Assembly: GCA_046484625.1 (NCBI GenBank) | Contig: JAWOIO010000088.1 | Coordinates: 1 to 9,742 of the forward strand | Direction of reading: 5' to 3' | Source: DASUAO01 sp046484625 | Lineage (GTDB): Bacteria; Actinomycetota; Acidimicrobiia; IMCC26256; PALSA-555 | DNA length: 9,742 nt | Shown here: piece by piece, positions 1-6,072 of the stretch | How the letters are laid out: each line of letters begins with the position of its first letter | How positions within the stretch are numbered: position 1 is the first letter of the stretch | Program-made: the position numbers and the translations under genes | The notes under the pieces: model-generated | Told to the model about the DNA's origin: nothing | Database searches by the model: none | Seen by the model: only the letters and a program-made list of their open reading frames with translations

Positions 1-60
1 TCGTCTCGACGACGAGGCTCGAGGGTGGTCCGTACTCCAGGCATCTCGCGGCGCGAGCCT

Positions 61-273
61 TCATCGACCCGTCCACCGGGGCTCGCACTTCTCGACGAAC
101 GCGAGCGCGCCTTCCTGGGCATCTGCGCTCGCGAAGATCTCTTCGATCTGGGCTCGGCTCGGACGACCGCGGGCCAGCACGAGCTCGAAGCCACCTGCCA
201 CCGCCGCGCCGTTCACCGCCGCGACCATGGGCTTCGGGTAGTCCCACGGAAGCACCGGATCACCAGGCTCCAT
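61..273 (-). pseudogene. Enoyl-CoA hydratase/isomerase (crotonase) remnant
   Basis: A 70-codon open frame holds two separated pieces of a crotonase, the family that hydrates or isomerises enoyl-CoA thioesters in beta-oxidation-like pathways. Residues 13-34 (YPKPMVAAVNG, then GGFEL) match the segment around the first oxyanion-hole region. Residues 43-70 (IEEIFASADAQEG, then AFVEK and a terminal RWTGR) match the typical C-terminus. Family members are about 260 residues long. The N-terminal ~90 residues and roughly 110 central residues, including most of the active site, are missing. The joint lies near residue 34-35, around base 171. The frame stays open upstream to the end of the P450, but I recognise nothing there. 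It lies 49 bp downstream of the P450 on the same strand, so it was probably once co-transcribed with it. It is very unlikely to be catalytically active. A short new peptide cannot be excluded. Confidence 0.7.
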
Positions 274-322
274 GCGGAGGGCTCGCCATCGGTCACGCGG
301 CTCAGTCTGGCATCGCTCGACG

Positions 323-1525
323 TCAGGGGCTCCCCACGAACGGCAGCGACTCGTGGCGGCGCACGAACGGCCCCGGAGCGAAGCGACCGCGATCGGCGTC
401 GACCTCGAAGCCCGGGAACCGTGCGAGCAGGCGTTCGAGCGCCACTCCTCCGGCGAGGCGAGCGGCCGCGGCGCCGAGACAGTGGTGGGCTCCGTACCCG
501 AAGCTCACGATGCGCGGGCTCCCGCGCACCACGTCGAGGGCATCGGCCTTCGGCCCGAACTCCCGCTCGTCGCGGTTCGCCGACCCGTACAGCAACATCA
601 CCTTGCGGTCCTTCGGGATCGTCTCCCCGTCGATCGTCACGTCACGGGTGGTCGTGCGGGCCAGGTTCTGCACCGGGCTGGTCAGCCGCAGGAATTCGTC
701 GACGGCAGGTCGCACGAGAGACGGGTCGTCGAGGAGGAGGAGTCGCTGCGTTCGGTCCCGGGTGAGGAGCTCGGCGGCTCCTCCGAGGAGGCCGGTCGTC
801 GTGTCGTTCCCACCGGTCACCATCGTGAACACGAAGCCGACGATCCACGAAGCGTCGGCGCGGGACTCACCCGCCGTCACCAGCTCCGACACCAGGTCGT
901 CGCCCGGGTCGGCGCGGCGCACCTCGATCAGACCGGACGCGTACTCGAAGAGCTCTGTGAACGCGGCCAGCGCGTTGGCCACCTCTCCGGACGCGCTCGC
1001 GGCCACGATCGCGTTGGTCCATCCGTCGAAGCGGGCCCGGTCCTCGGTCGGGACACCCAGGTAGTGGGCCACCACGAAGCTGGGAAGCGGCTTGAAGAGC
1101 GCTTCGACGATGTCGATCTCACCCGGTGCGTCGGCGATCCGGTCGAGGTGGGAGTCGATGACCGCCGTGACCTCGGGTTCGATCTCGGCCACGCTCCGAG
1201 GCGTCATCGGCCGGCCTACGAGGCGGCGCATCGCCGTGTGGTCGGGTGGGTCCATCATCACGATGGGTGCGGCGCGTCCTTCGAACGCCGCCATCGCGTC
1301 GGGATCGAGGGTCAGTCCCTGCGCCGAGGAGAACGTCTCGGTGTCGCGCACGGCGTCGAAGACATGGTCGAAGCGGGAGAGCACGAAGAACTCGCCGTAC
1401 TCCGGCTCCTCGGCGCGATGCACCGGGCTCTCGTCGCGCAGCCGCCGGTAGTCGTCCCACGGATCACGCCAGAGCTCACCGCCGCGCAGGACGTACTCGG
1501 CTCCTGAGGTCACCTCCGGGTTCAT
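323..1525 (-). CDS. Cytochrome P450
   Basis: Soluble bacterial-type heme monooxygenase of 400 residues, the usual length for the class. The I-helix oxygen-activation motif is GGNDTT at residues 238-243. The K-helix ExxR is E277-F-L-R280. The heme-binding loop FGYGAHHCLG contains the axial ligand Cys349. The MMDPPDH segment near residue 90 is typical of actinobacterial P450s. An ATG at 1525 is chosen because it gives a full-length protein; the open frame continues upstream but only antisense to the neighbouring flavoprotein gene. No Shine-Dalgarno is seen, but a TACGGT (-10-like) ends 10 bases before the ATG, suggesting a nearly leaderless mRNA. It is divergent from a nitronate-monooxygenase-like gene and followed by a crotonase remnant, a context of lipid, steroid or xenobiotic catabolism. 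The substrate and CYP family cannot be assigned by reading. Electrons must come from a ferredoxin and reductase not encoded here. Confidence 0.93.
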   Translation of the reverse strand: MNPEVTSGAEYVLRGGELWRDPWDDYRRLRDESPVHRAEEPEYGEFFVLSRFDHVFDAVRDTETFSSAQGLTLDPDAMAAFEGRAAPIVMMDPPDHTAMRRLVGRPMTPRSVAEIEPEVTAVIDSHLDRIADAPGEIDIVEALFKPLPSFVVAHYLGVPTEDRARFDGWTNAIVAASASGEVANALAAFTELFEYASGLIEVRRADPGDDLVSELVTAGESRADASWIVGFVFTMVTGGNDTTTGLLGGAAELLTRDRTQRLLLLDDPSLVRPAVDEFLRLTSPVQNLARTTTRDVTIDGETIPKDRKVMLLYGSANRDEREFGPKADALDVVRGSPRIVSFGYGAHHCLGAAAARLAGGVALERLLARFPGFEVDADRGRFAPGPFVRRHESLPFVGSP

Positions 1526-1534
1526 GAGAGAAGC

Positions 1535-1540
1535 ACCGTA
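1535..1540 (-). promoter_or_regulatory. Candidate -10 element of the P450 gene
   Basis: TACGGT fits TAnnnT on the minus strand and lies 10 bases ahead of the ATG at 1525. The transcript would begin within a few bases of the start codon, which would explain the missing ribosome-binding site. No convincing -35 is seen. Confidence 0.35.
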
Positions 1541-1587
1541 GAGGAACGGCCGACGCAGCGGGAGGGAAGATCGGAATCCGCACGCGG

Positions 1588-1626
1588 CGGTCGACCTACT
1601 CTGGCTCCGACCGACGACCCTGGAGG
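1588..1626 (+). promoter_or_regulatory. Candidate promoter, dyad and RBS of the flavoprotein gene
   Basis: TACTCT at 1597-1602 is a plausible -10 hexamer. It is framed by the inverted repeat CGGTCG (1588-1593) and CGACCG (1608-1613), whose left arm also forms part of the perfect palindrome GGTCGACC at 1589-1596. GGAGG at 1622-1626, five bases before the ATG, is a strong ribosome-binding site and fixes the start at 1632. The dyad could be an operator for a local repressor serving both divergent genes. No regulator gene lies next to it in the window. Confidence 0.4.
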
Positions 1627-1631
1627 CTGCG

Positions 1632-2741
1632 ATGCGAACCCCGGTGTGTGACATGTTCGGGATCGAGTACCCGATCTTCGCCTTCACGCATTGCCGCGAT
1701 GTCGTTGCGGCAGTCAGCAAGGCCGGAGGGCTCGGCGTGCTCGGCGCCGTCGGCTTCAGTCCCGAGCAGCTCGAGATCGAGCTCCAGTGGATCGACGACC
1801 ACGTCAACGGGATGCCGTACGGCGTCGACACGGTGATGCCGCAGAAGGCCGTCGACGTGCAGGGCGAGAGCGCCGACGACATGCTCGAGCAGATCCGGTC
1901 GATGATCGACGCGAACCACTGGCGCTACGTCGACGAGCTCATGGAGCGCTTCGATCTGCCGCCGTTGCCCGAAGGCGAGCAAGCCGGCGGGGTCCTCGGC
2001 TGGACCGACGACGTCGCGCACCAGCACGTCGAGATCGCGCTCGCGCACCCGATCAAGCTCATCGCCAATGCGCTCGGCTCGCCCCCGAAGGACGTCATCG
2101 ACCTGGCCCACGAGCACGGGGTCAAGGTCGCCGCCCTCGCAGGGAAAGCGGTGCACGCACAGCGCCACGTGAACAACGGCGTCGACCTCGTCGTCGCGCA
2201 GGGCTATGAGGCCGGTGGCCACACCGGAGAGATCTCGACGTTGGTCCTGGTACCGGAAGTGGTGGATGCGGTCGCCCCGACCCCGGTCCTCGCTGCCGGT
2301 GGCATCGGCACGGGTCGTCAGATCGCCGCCGCGCTGTCGCTCGGCGCCCAAGGCGTCTGGCTCGGGTCGCTGTGGCTCACCACCGCCGAGAGCGACGCCA
2401 GCCCTGCCGTGTCCCAGGCGTACCTCGACGCGACGTCGGCCGACACGGTTCGCTCTCGGTGCTACACCGGCAAGCCGGCTCGGATGCTGCGCAACGAATG
2501 GACCGAGGCCTGGGTCGATCCCGATGGTCCCGGTCCGCTCGGCATGCCGCTGCAGAACATCCTGACGGCCGAGGCCAATGCCCGCATCGCACGGTCGGGA
2601 CGAAAGGAGCTCGCATTCGCTCCCGTCGGCCAGATCGTCGGGCGGATGAACGAGGTGCGCCCGGTGCGCGATGTCATGTACGGGCTCGTCGAGGAGTACA
2701 TCCAGACCGTCGAGGGCCTCGAGCAGAGCTTGCAGACCTGA
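1632..2741 (+). CDS. Nitronate monooxygenase-family FMN oxidoreductase
   Basis: A 369-residue TIM-barrel flavoprotein of the nitronate monooxygenase/2-nitropropane dioxygenase family, which also contains FabK-like enoyl reductases. The N-terminus (EYPIFAFTHCRDVVAAVSKAGG, residues 12-33) is the substrate/FMN-side opening. QGYEAGGHTGE at 190-200 carries the conserved His197 of the active-site loop. AAGGIGTGRQ (221-230) and GAQGVWLGS (238-246) form the FMN phosphate-binding region. It resembles, from memory, a mycobacterial subfamily typified by Rv1533. Members near catabolic genes often act on CoA thioesters rather than nitronates, so the true reaction is open. The ATG at 1632 follows GGAGG by five bases. 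It is transcribed divergently from the P450, and a hairpin follows the stop codon by two bases. Confidence 0.88.
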   Translation: MRTPVCDMFGIEYPIFAFTHCRDVVAAVSKAGGLGVLGAVGFSPEQLEIELQWIDDHVNGMPYGVDTVMPQKAVDVQGESADDMLEQIRSMIDANHWRYVDELMERFDLPPLPEGEQAGGVLGWTDDVAHQHVEIALAHPIKLIANALGSPPKDVIDLAHEHGVKVAALAGKAVHAQRHVNNGVDLVVAQGYEAGGHTGEISTLVLVPEVVDAVAPTPVLAAGGIGTGRQIAAALSLGAQGVWLGSLWLTTAESDASPAVSQAYLDATSADTVRSRCYTGKPARMLRNEWTEAWVDPDGPGPLGMPLQNILTAEANARIARSGRKELAFAPVGQIVGRMNEVRPVRDVMYGLVEEYIQTVEGLEQSLQT

Positions 2742-2742
2742 A

Positions 2743-2765
2743 GCGTGTACCCCGCGGGACACCGC
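2743..2765. terminator. Hairpin between convergent genes, possible bidirectional terminator
   Basis: The stem pairs GTGT and CCC on the left with GGG and ACAC on the right around a CGC loop, with one bulged A (2749). Two further GC pairs can be added across a bulged C. It begins two bases after the flavoprotein stop codon and lies between convergent genes. There is no T-tract, so it would be a non-canonical high-GC terminator. Confidence 0.4.
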
Positions 2766-2843
2766 AGCATCCTCCGAACACGTCTCCGAAGGGCTCCCTC
2801 ATGACCGCGACGCCGACACTGGGAGTCTGCGCGGCTACGCGGG

Positions 2844-3683
2844 TCAAGCCAACGCACGTCGCTTGATCGACCCGGCCAGCGCCTGGACGACCAAACCGGC
2901 GAAGAACAGCGCTACGGAGACGCCCGCGATGGTGGCGCCTCCCGCGGTGTCGTGGTGATAGCTGACCAACAGGCCGATCACGACGCTCAGCCCTCCGAGC
3001 ACGACGGCGAGCGCCATGATCGCAGGGACGCGGTGCACGAAGAGCGCCGCCGTCGCCGGCGGAGCGACGAGGAACCCGAACACCAGGAGGGTGCCGATTG
3101 CTTGGAAGCTGGCAACGATGCTCACCGCCAGAAGCGCCATCATCGCGGCCTGCGCGAGCGCGGGGCGCATGCGAAGCGTCGCCGCCTTCTCGCGGTTGAA
3201 GGTCAGTGCCAGGAACGGCCGGTACAGGACGAGGGTGGCGATCAGCACGATCGCGGCGGCAGCGGCCTGACCGCGAAGGTCGTCGGTGGTGACGCCGAGC
3301 ACGTCGCCGAAGAGCAGCGTGGTCACGTCGGTCGTGAAAGTCTGCGAGCGCGACACGATGATGACGCCGAGCGAGAGCATCCCGACGAACAGCAGACCGA
3401 TCCCGGTGTCCTCGCGCACCGCGGCGCGTGAAGAGACCACGGAGACGAGACCACTCATCACGATCGCGGCGACGAGCGCGCCGATGACGGGGCTGAACCC
3501 CCACAGGATCGCCAGGGCGACGCCGGGGATGATGCCGTGAGCGAGCGCATCGCCCAGGAACGCCAGACCTCGAAGCACCACCCACGTCCCGATGAGCGAG
3601 GTGGCCACGACGGCGAGGAGGCCGCCGAGCAGGGCGCGTTGCATGAAGGCAGGCTCGAACGCCTCGGTGAACCACTCGATCAC
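2844..3683 (-). CDS. znuB: Metal ABC transporter permease (ZnuB-like)
   Basis: Integral membrane subunit of an ABC-3 family importer for Zn2+ or Mn2+, 279 residues with about eight hydrophobic segments. Family signatures are visible: GDALAHGIIPG at 44-54 (the usual GDALSHAVLPG motif that contacts the ATPase), LFGDVLGV at 124-131, TLLVFGFLVAPPATAAL at 198-214, and SYHHDTAGG at 241-249. The start is a GTG whose last two bases are shared with the TGA of the upstream binding-protein gene (GTGA, 4-bp overlap), so translation is coupled and no separate RBS is needed. It forms a two-gene unit with the binding protein. The partner ATPase is encoded divergently upstream of that unit, which departs from the usual A-C-B arrangement. 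The metal is inferred from the Zur-like neighbour and is not read from this protein. Confidence 0.9.
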   Translation of the reverse strand: MIEWFTEAFEPAFMQRALLGGLLAVVATSLIGTWVVLRGLAFLGDALAHGIIPGVALAILWGFSPVIGALVAAIVMSGLVSVVSSRAAVREDTGIGLLFVGMLSLGVIIVSRSQTFTTDVTTLLFGDVLGVTTDDLRGQAAAAAIVLIATLVLYRPFLALTFNREKAATLRMRPALAQAAMMALLAVSIVASFQAIGTLLVFGFLVAPPATAALFVHRVPAIMALAVVLGGLSVVIGLLVSYHHDTAGGATIAGVSVALFFAGLVVQALAGSIKRRALA

Positions 3684-4624
3684 GAGCTCACCGTCGCGCT
3701 CGTGGCGAGGGCGCGAGCGATCCGCTTCGCGTTGGTTCGCATCATCTCGAGGTAGGTACCCGCTCCCGAGCCGGCCTCACCCAGTGACTCGGAGTACAGC
3801 TCGACGACCTCGACGTCGCCGACCTCGTTCGCGAGCGTCCGTGCCAGCTGGTCCGGCGACGATGTGTCGGCGAAGATCGCCGGCACTCCCGCGCCCTCGA
3901 TGACCCGCACGAGCTCGGCGAGGCCCTCCGCGCTCGCGCTTTCGGCCGTCGTACCACCGGGGATCACGGTGCCCACGACCTCGAAGTCGTAGCGGTCAGC
4001 GAAGTGGCCGAACACCTCGTGGTTGGTCACCAGGATGCGATCGTCCGCCGGGATGACCTCGAGGACGCCCTCGACCTCGGCATCGAGCGCTTCGAGCTCG
4101 CGGATGTAGGCATCTGCGGTGGCCCGAACGTCCTCGGTGTCCAGGGCCGGGACCTCTTCGACCACCGCGTCGAGGATGCCCTGCGCGGCAACCGCCATGC
4201 GGGCCGGATCGGTGAAGAAGTGGGGGTCGACACCCGAGCCCCCGTCCTCGTCACCGAGTTCGAGGGTGTCGACCGCAGAGGTCGCCCGGTAGACGGCGAC
4301 ACCGTCGTCGGCGGCGGCGTCGATGACATCGAGGAGACCTTCCTCGAAGTCGGCACCGTTGACGACGAGCAGGTCGGCCTCCCGCATCGCCTGGGCCTGG
4401 CGCGCGGAAGCCTGGAAGTCGTGGGGGGACGCGCCGGGCGCCATGATCGTCGTCACCTCGGCGGCGTCACCCACCATCGACGAGACGACGTCTCCCAACA
4501 TGCTCGTCGTGACCACGATCGAGGGTCGGGCCCCGTCGGCCGGCTCGGCGGAGTCTCCCCCGCCACACGAAGCAGCCATCAGGGCCGCGCCCGACGCGAC
4601 CGCCACCCATCGGATCGAGCGCAT
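3680..4624 (-). CDS. znuA: Metal-binding lipoprotein of ABC importer (ZnuA/TroA-like)
   Basis: Extracytoplasmic substrate-binding protein of the cluster 9 (ZnuA/TroA/PsaA) family, 314 residues. A short basic N-terminus, hydrophobic stretch and the lipobox AAS-Cys20 indicate a lipid-anchored protein, followed by a Gly/Asp linker. The expected metal ligands can be placed at His68 (in GASPHDF), His135 (in VDPHFF), His202 (in NHEVFGHF) and, where the family usually has Asp, Glu279 (in YSESLGE). The spacing is very close to that of TroA (68/133/199/279). The His-rich flexible loop typical of proteobacterial ZnuA is absent; only a short acidic linker is present at about 124-132. Hence zinc is favoured by the Zur-like repressor, but manganese remains possible. 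The ATG at 4624 has CAGGA six bases upstream. It is first in the unit with znuB, and its promoter carries a candidate repressor site. Confidence 0.9.
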   Translation of the reverse strand: MRSIRWVAVASGAALMAASCGGGDSAEPADGARPSIVVTTSMLGDVVSSMVGDAAEVTTIMAPGASPHDFQASARQAQAMREADLLVVNGADFEEGLLDVIDAAADDGVAVYRATSAVDTLELGDEDGGSGVDPHFFTDPARMAVAAQGILDAVVEEVPALDTEDVRATADAYIRELEALDAEVEGVLEVIPADDRILVTNHEVFGHFADRYDFEVVGTVIPGGTTAESASAEGLAELVRVIEGAGVPAIFADTSSPDQLARTLANEVGDVEVVELYSESLGEAGSGAGTYLEMMRTNAKRIARALATSATVSS

Positions 4625-4641
4625 CCCTCATCCTGCCGTTG

Positions 4642-4660
4642 AGAATAAGAACGAGTCCTA
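4642..4660 (-). promoter_or_regulatory. znuA-side promoter with candidate Zur operator A
   Basis: Reading the minus strand, TATTCT at 4647-4642 is a reasonable -10 for znuA. Directly abutting it, 4647-4660 reads AAGAACGAGTCCTA on the plus strand. This 14-mer recurs inverted at 4694-4707 with 12 of 14 identities. The position over the -10/-35 spacer suits a repressor site. The assignment to Zur is inferred from the neighbouring regulator gene. Confidence 0.5.
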
Positions 4661-4688
4661 TGTCTAGCGGCTGGACGGCGTCGAGAGC

Positions 4689-4717
4689 AAGAGTAGGAGT
4701 CATTCTTGGTCTAGCCT
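4689..4717 (+). promoter_or_regulatory. znuC-side promoter with candidate Zur operator B
   Basis: The minus-strand 14-mer AAGAATGACTCCTA (4707-4694) is the inverted partner of operator A. The surrounding 19 bp (4689-4707) forms an imperfect palindrome AAGAnT-N7-AnTCTT. TAGCCT at 4712-4717 is a possible -10. A start point about seven bases later would coincide with the GTG at 4725, giving a leaderless mRNA. The palindrome occupies the -35/-10 spacer. Confidence 0.5.
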
Positions 4718-4724
4718 GGCCGAG

Positions 4725-5486
4725 GTGGGGACTCGCGAGGCGGCCGGTGTCGTGAACATCGAGCGGCTCACGGTCCACTACGGGGATCAGGTCGCGCTCG
4801 ACGAGGTCGACCTCCGCGTCGAGCAGGGCACCACGGTCGCGGTGATCGGCCCGAACGGGTCCGGCAAGTCCACCCTCCTCGCCGCCATCGCCGGCCTGCT
4901 CACGCCGTCTTCGGGCACGATCACCGTCGATCGGAGCAAGGTTGCGCTGGTGCTCCAGTCCACCGAGGTCGACCGCAGTCTGCCGATCACCGTGCGCGGG
5001 ACCGTGCGCATGGCCCGCTATCCACACCGGGGGATGTTCCGTCGCCTCCGCGCCGCCGATCACGCCGCGGTCGACAGCGCGATGGCGCGCACCGCCGTGG
5101 ACGATCTGGCCCGCCGCCAGCTCCACGCGCTCTCCGGCGGGCAGCGCCAGCGGGTGCTCGTCGCCCAGGGACTCGCCCAGGAGGCCGAGCTGCTCCTGTT
5201 GGATGAGCCGGTGACCGGTCTCGACATCGTGTCGCGCGACGTGATCCTCGACGTGATCCAGCAGGAGAAGGCTGCCGGTCGCAGCGTCGTGATGACCACC
5301 CACAGCCTCGAGGAGGCAGCGCGTTGTGACCTGGTCGTGCTCCTTGCCACCCGGGTCGTCGCCGCCGGTCCGCCCGCCGAGGTCATCGTGGCCGAGCACC
5401 TCAACGCCGCCTTCGACACCCGGGTCGTGCAGCTCCCCAGCGGGCAGCTCATCCTCGACGACCCCCACCACCACGTCGTGCGGTAG
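4725..5486 (+). CDS. znuC: Metal ABC transporter ATP-binding protein (ZnuC-like)
   Basis: Cytoplasmic ATPase that powers the ZnuAB-like importer, 253 residues. Walker A is GPNGSGKST at 42-50, the Q-loop Gln is 78, the ABC signature LSGGQ is at 136-140, Walker B LLLLDEP is at 156-162 and the switch His is 193. The C-terminal DDPHHHVV is common in metal-importer ATPases. The GTG at 4725 is chosen because a -10-like TAGCCT ends eight bases before it. A second in-frame GTG at 4752 (giving VNIERLTVHYG) fits the family's usual N-terminus and is nearly as likely; neither has a strong Shine-Dalgarno. It is divergent from znuA-znuB, sharing their 100-bp promoter region, so all three subunits can be co-regulated although split between strands. 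It converges on the Fur-family gene, 66 bp away. Confidence 0.9.
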   Translation: MGTREAAGVVNIERLTVHYGDQVALDEVDLRVEQGTTVAVIGPNGSGKSTLLAAIAGLLTPSSGTITVDRSKVALVLQSTEVDRSLPITVRGTVRMARYPHRGMFRRLRAADHAAVDSAMARTAVDDLARRQLHALSGGQRQRVLVAQGLAQEAELLLLDEPVTGLDIVSRDVILDVIQQEKAAGRSVVMTTHSLEEAARCDLVVLLATRVVAAGPPAEVIVAEHLNAAFDTRVVQLPSGQLILDDPHHHVVR

Positions 5487-5552
5487 GGGCGCAGCGACCG
5501 GGGTCGAAGGGCCACCCGGCAGGACGCGTGCATCCCGCGACGGCGCTGGACC

Positions 5553-6017
5553 TCAGGACGGGGTCGCGCAGGTGCCGCAGGTACCGACGAGGTCGAGCCG
5601 GTGCGACGCGGTGACGAACGCGCTGCCCGTGGCCACCTCGGCCAGTGCGGACTCGATGGTCTGCTCGACCGCGTCGGGCACGGTGAAGTCGTCGACCCGT
5701 CCGCACGACTGGCAGATCAGGTGGTGGTGATGGTGGCCCATCACCGCCTCCGTCAGCTCGAACCGCGCGTGCTCACCGCCGCTGACGATGCGAGCGACGA
5801 TGCCCACCTGCTCGAGCACCGCCATGTTCCGGTACGCCGAGCTCAACGCGACCTCGGGATGGATGGCAACGAGCCGGGGGATGGTGACGGGGCGCGCGAC
5901 CTCCGAGAGCAGCTCGACGAGGCGGCGCCGCCCCGTGGTGTAGAGGTGGTCGGCGCCGGCCAACCGGTCGCGCACCTCCTGATGGAGTGCTTCGGAGTCC
6001 TGGCGCGACCGTCCCAC
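5553..6017 (-). CDS. zur: Fur-family metalloregulator, probably Zur
   Basis: DNA-binding repressor of 154 residues. The winged-helix recognition segment is ALSSAYRNMAVLEQVGIV at 57-74. The dimerisation domain has the hallmark GHHHHHLICQSCG (94-106). Structural zinc can be held by Cys102, Cys105, Cys147 and Cys150. His83, the 95-99 His cluster and His139 are candidates for the regulatory sites. The location beside a zinc/manganese-type ABC importer argues for Zur; iron-responsive Fur or Mn-responsive Mur are alternatives that reading cannot exclude. The start is a GTG at 6017. TACGAT (6029-6024, minus strand) ends seven bases before it, which predicts a leaderless transcript and explains the lack of an RBS. 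It lies 55 bp downstream of a flavin monooxygenase on the same strand but appears to have its own promoter. Confidence 0.88.
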   Translation of the reverse strand: MGRSRQDSEALHQEVRDRLAGADHLYTTGRRRLVELLSEVARPVTIPRLVAIHPEVALSSAYRNMAVLEQVGIVARIVSGGEHARFELTEAVMGHHHHHLICQSCGRVDDFTVPDAVEQTIESALAEVATGSAFVTASHRLDLVGTCGTCATPS

Positions 6018-6023
6018 GCCGCC

Positions 6024-6029
6024 ATCGTA
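6024..6029 (-). promoter_or_regulatory. Candidate -10 element of zur
   Basis: TACGAT on the minus strand matches TAnnnT. Its last base is seven positions before the GTG start, so transcription could begin at the start codon. The surrounding CCGTACGAT is repeated exactly ahead of the flavin monooxygenase gene. Confidence 0.4.
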
Positions 6030-6045
6030 CGGGGTTTGAGACCCA

Positions 6046-6064
6046 GTCCCACACTCATCGGGAC
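6046..6064 (-). terminator. Weak hairpin after the flavin monooxygenase gene
   Basis: GTCCC (6046-6050) pairs with GGGAC (6060-6064) across a nine-base loop, 8 bases beyond the monooxygenase stop codon. There is no T-tract. It could attenuate transcription into zur, or be chance in high-GC DNA. Confidence 0.25.
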
Positions 6065-6072
6065 GCCGCCCG

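Noticed and set aside
1..44. Possible start of another minus-strand gene (ATG at 44-42)
   Set aside because: Only about 14 codons lie inside the window, there is no ribosome-binding site or -10 at a useful distance, and the peptide is not recognisable.
272..1507. 411-residue plus-strand frame opposite the P450
   Set aside because: Low-complexity Arg/Gly/His-rich translation without motifs. The minus strand encodes the P450.
1526..1882. Upstream extension of the P450 frame to 519 residues
   Set aside because: The extra 119 residues run antisense through the flavoprotein gene and have no P450-like sequence. The 400-residue form from 1525 matches the family length.
1596..2762. Long minus-strand frame (388 residues) opposite the flavoprotein gene
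   Set aside because: It is a high-GC shadow, rich in Asp/Arg/Leu with no recognisable domain. The plus strand carries clear FMN-binding motifs and a GGAGG ribosome-binding site.
5487..5552. Terminator between znuC and zur
   Set aside because: Only four-base stems such as CGAC/GTCG are visible and no T-tract follows, which is expected by chance at this base composition.
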